NCBI GenBank assembly: GCA_003339415.1
Contig: PDHQ01000740.1
Location: 1 to 10,113 of the forward strand
Source: Ophiocordyceps camponoti-saundersi (nom. inval.)
Lineage: Eukaryota; Ascomycota; Sordariomycetes; Hypocreales; Ophiocordycipitaceae
Reading direction: 5' to 3'
DNA: 10,113 bases
The position numbers were made by a program, and so were the translations under genes. Positions 9,345 to 10,113 of the stretch are shown piece by piece. A model generated the notes under the pieces. The model saw nothing but the letters and a program-made list of their open reading frames with translations, was not told the origin of the DNA and made no database searches. The first letter of the stretch is position 1; each line of letters starts with the position of its first letter.

Positions 9345-9582
9345 TATATTAGTAAAATAGAGATTTCTTAATATATAGTAATTTCCTAATATATAGGGAT
9401 TTTTTAGTAAAATCCGGAGATTTCTAAAAGTATATTTTAATACTAAATTTTACTAGAAATCTTAGTAAAATTCTAAGAATTATTATAGAGAAATCTTAAG
9501 AGGAAATCCTAGTAATTTCCTAAGTATAAAAGTAATAAAGTTTCTAAGGGAAATCTAAGTAAAATCCTAAGGCGGGAAATCC
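9345..9582 (-). repeat. Probable remainder of 5' LTR, dense in GGATTTCC-like words
   Basis: The plus strand repeats short words of the form (g)gaaatc(c/t)taag and their complements about every 15-25 bases, for example near 9360, 9415, 9455, 9490, 9505, 9545, 9575 and 9587. The same word runs into the proven LTR at 9583. The left boundary cannot be set, because the other LTR copy is cut off after 70 bases and no clear TA(TG) with a neighbouring primer site stands out. The extent is therefore an inference. Confidence 0.45.
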
Positions 9583-9652
9583 TAGGAAATCTTAAGGAAA
9601 TATTATAAGAGGTTAGGCGATTTATAAGGGTATTATTATATATCCCGTATTA
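9583..9652 (-). repeat. 5' LTR, first 70 bases (proven by the second copy)
   Basis: This is the counterpart of 1-70. It ends at 9652, where similarity with the internal junction of the other copy stops. Read on the minus strand it starts TAATACGGG at 9652, the RIP product of a TG-initial LTR. The bases next to it, tcgaa at 9653-9657, would be one half of a 5-bp target duplication, with the partner outside the window. Confidence 0.9.
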
Positions 9653-9685
9653 TCGAAAAAAAGATAAGTTTCTACGCTTTTATTT

Positions 9686-9760
9686 GCTACGGAAAAGCGG
9701 GGTAAAAGCGGGGCAGATAAGAAAATAGAATTTTACTCGCTACGAGAAGCGGGGTAAAAG
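9686..9760 (+). repeat. GC-rich direct repeats of gctacg(g/a)...aagcggggtaaaag type
   Basis: A 22-23-bp unit beginning gctacg and ending gcggggtaaaag occurs at 9686-9708 and 9739-9760, 53 bp apart. A partial copy (aaaagcgggg) overlaps the end of the first unit, so aagcgggg appears three times. The unit lacks CpA/TpG inside, so RIP has preserved it. Repeated short GC boxes upstream of a TATA box suggest activator sites. Confidence 0.6.
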
Positions 9761-9771
9761 TAGGTCTTAGT

Positions 9772-9794
9772 TTCTAGAAGCTTCTAGTAGCTTC
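9772..9794 (+). promoter_or_regulatory. Heat-shock-element-like array (TTCnnGAAnnTTC)
   Basis: TTC at 9772, GAA at 9777 and TTC at 9782 form three perfect alternating units at 5-bp spacing, the HSF consensus. A further TTC at 9792 stays in the 5-bp register, with the unit at 9787 not matching. It lies about 35-55 bp upstream of the TATA box. The motif overlaps the palindrome ctagaagcttctag, so chance symmetry is possible. Confidence 0.5.
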
Positions 9795-9827
9795 TATAGA
9801 ATTAATAAGCGAAGGAAGGAAAAGGAC

Positions 9828-9834
9828 TATATAA
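9828..9834 (+). promoter_or_regulatory. TATA box (TATATAA)
   Basis: TATATAA stands in a locally G-rich setting (aaaggac before, ggaggc after), seven bases upstream of a long pyrimidine tract. TATA followed by a CT-rich initiator is typical of fungal promoters and fungal LTR U3 regions. Confidence 0.55.
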
Positions 9835-9840
9835 GGAGGC

Positions 9841-9883
9841 TTTCCCTCCCTCTCTTTCCTTTCTTTTTTCTTCTTCCTTCCTT
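9841..9883 (+). promoter_or_regulatory. 43-base polypyrimidine initiator tract
   Basis: Every base from 9841 to 9883 is C or T. Transcription in filamentous fungi often starts in or just after such a tract, and the distance from the TATA box (about 10-50 bp) fits. Confidence 0.6.
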
Positions 9884-9951
9884 AAGCTTTTAATTCTAAG
9901 TCTCCCTTACCTTAAAATTAGTAATTAATAATAAATATTCTTTTAGCTTAC

Positions 9952-10000
9952 TAATTATCTTTTCTTTTATTAATTATTAATTATCCTTTCCTTTATTAAT
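9952..10000 (+). repeat. Tandem duplication, two 23-bp copies with 26-bp period
   Basis: The unit taattatc(t/c)tttc(t/c)tttattaat occurs at 9952-9974 and 9978-10000 and matches at 21 of 23 positions. Both differences are C/T transitions outside CpA context. It lies in the putative transcribed leader downstream of the CT tract. Confidence 0.65.
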
Positions 10001-10113
10001 AAGCGTAAGAAGTAATACTTAATACTTATTATTCTTATTAATAGAAAAAGCTTCCTATCGCCTTAAAAGAGTCTAAAGCAAAAACCCCCCTTCTTACTAA
10101 CCTTAGTACTAAC

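Larger units (their letters stand above)
1..9652 (-). mobile_element. RIP-degraded Ty3/gypsy chromovirus-type LTR retrotransposon, 3' LTR cut by the window edge
   Basis: Direct repeats at 1-70 and 9583-9652 frame an internal region in which gag, protease, RT, RNase H, integrase and chromodomain relics occur in that order on the minus strand. RT before integrase is the Ty3/gypsy order, and the C-terminal chromodomain places it among chromoviruses. The internal part (71 to about 9340) is over 9 kb, which is long for a fungal gypsy element, because about 2.8 kb of extra sequence lies between pol and the 3' LTR. TpG/CpA sites are nearly all converted to TpA, so Trp, Gln and many Met, His and Cys codons are destroyed. 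The target-site duplication cannot be checked because the other flank is outside the window. Identity as a gypsy element is certain to my eye; its exact family name is not known to me. Confidence 0.95.
9653..10113 (+). other. Flank of the insertion: promoter-like DNA of a second unit
   Basis: No coding frame is seen. The stretch holds GC-richer direct repeats (9686-9760), a heat-shock-element-like array (9772-9794), a TATA box (9828-9834), a CT tract (9841-9883) and a tandem duplication (9952-10000). It has three surviving CpA/TpG sites in 461 bp against nine in the 9,652 bp of the element. The arrangement fits the U3-R part of another LTR, or the promoter of a host gene, reading rightward; the window ends before a gene appears. 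Confidence 0.5.

Noticed and set aside
9438..9446. LTR left boundary at a taatac-like word
   Set aside because: It resembles the inverted LTR start, but no primer binding site follows on the minus strand, and the second LTR copy needed to test it is outside the window.
9280..9605. CRISPR-like array from the repeated ggaaatcc words
   Set aside because: The words are short, irregularly spaced and in both orientations, and the host is eukaryotic.
1..9652. Element on the plus strand
   Set aside because: RT, RNase H, integrase and chromodomain readings appear only on the minus strand, in the order expected for right-to-left orientation.
1..10113. AT-rich composition read as mitochondrial, plasmid or low-GC bacterial DNA
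   Set aside because: CpG and CC/GG are well kept while only CpA/TpG are missing, which natural AT bias does not produce, and nuclear gypsy domains are present.
1..10113. tRNA or rRNA genes
   Set aside because: No cloverleaf, no intact A or B box and no conserved rRNA segment was seen on either strand.

Overview
The window is an almost complete, heavily mutated Ty3/gypsy-type LTR retrotransposon lying on the minus strand, plus about 460 bp of its flank. The host is almost certainly a filamentous ascomycete (Pezizomycotina). CpA and its complement TpG are nearly erased: I count only 12 in 10,113 bp. CpG, CpC/GpG and CpT/ApG remain common and TpA is in large excess. This is the signature of repeat-induced point mutation (RIP) with strict CpA-to-TpA preference, carried to near saturation. 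No open reading frame of useful length survives, but the old reading frames can still be followed because the damage seems to be substitutions only.

Layout, read in the element's own direction (right to left). At 9583-9652 is the start of the 5' LTR; the same 70 bp recurs at 1-70 (68 of 70 identical) as the start of the 3' LTR, which runs off the left edge of the window. An AT-rich stretch rich in GGATTTCC-like words (about 9345-9582) is probably the rest of the 5' LTR and is followed by an untranslated leader. From about 8525 to about 2900 a single reading phase carries a gag-like region, a probable protease, reverse transcriptase, RNase H, integrase and a chromodomain. This makes the element a chromovirus with gag and pol apparently fused. 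The integrase shows the exact D-35-E spacing, with D read as N and E as K, both predicted by RIP.

Downstream of pol comes a strongly pyrimidine-rich tract (minus strand, about 2690-2850). It is followed by a further reading frame of roughly 760 codons (about 2680 to 396) that I do not recognise. It sits where retroviruses and some retrotransposons carry env or an accessory gene, and is the most unusual part of the window. A short purine tract (71-84) precedes the 3' LTR.

The flank (9653-10113) is compositionally different: it has a higher density of surviving CpA/TpG, GC-richer direct repeats, a heat-shock-element-like array, a TATA box and a long CT tract. It looks like the promoter of another unit, either the LTR of a second element or a host gene, pointing right on the plus strand. 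Nothing in the window can still make a functional protein; it is best viewed as silenced, RIP-converted DNA that preserves the architecture of its ancestor.
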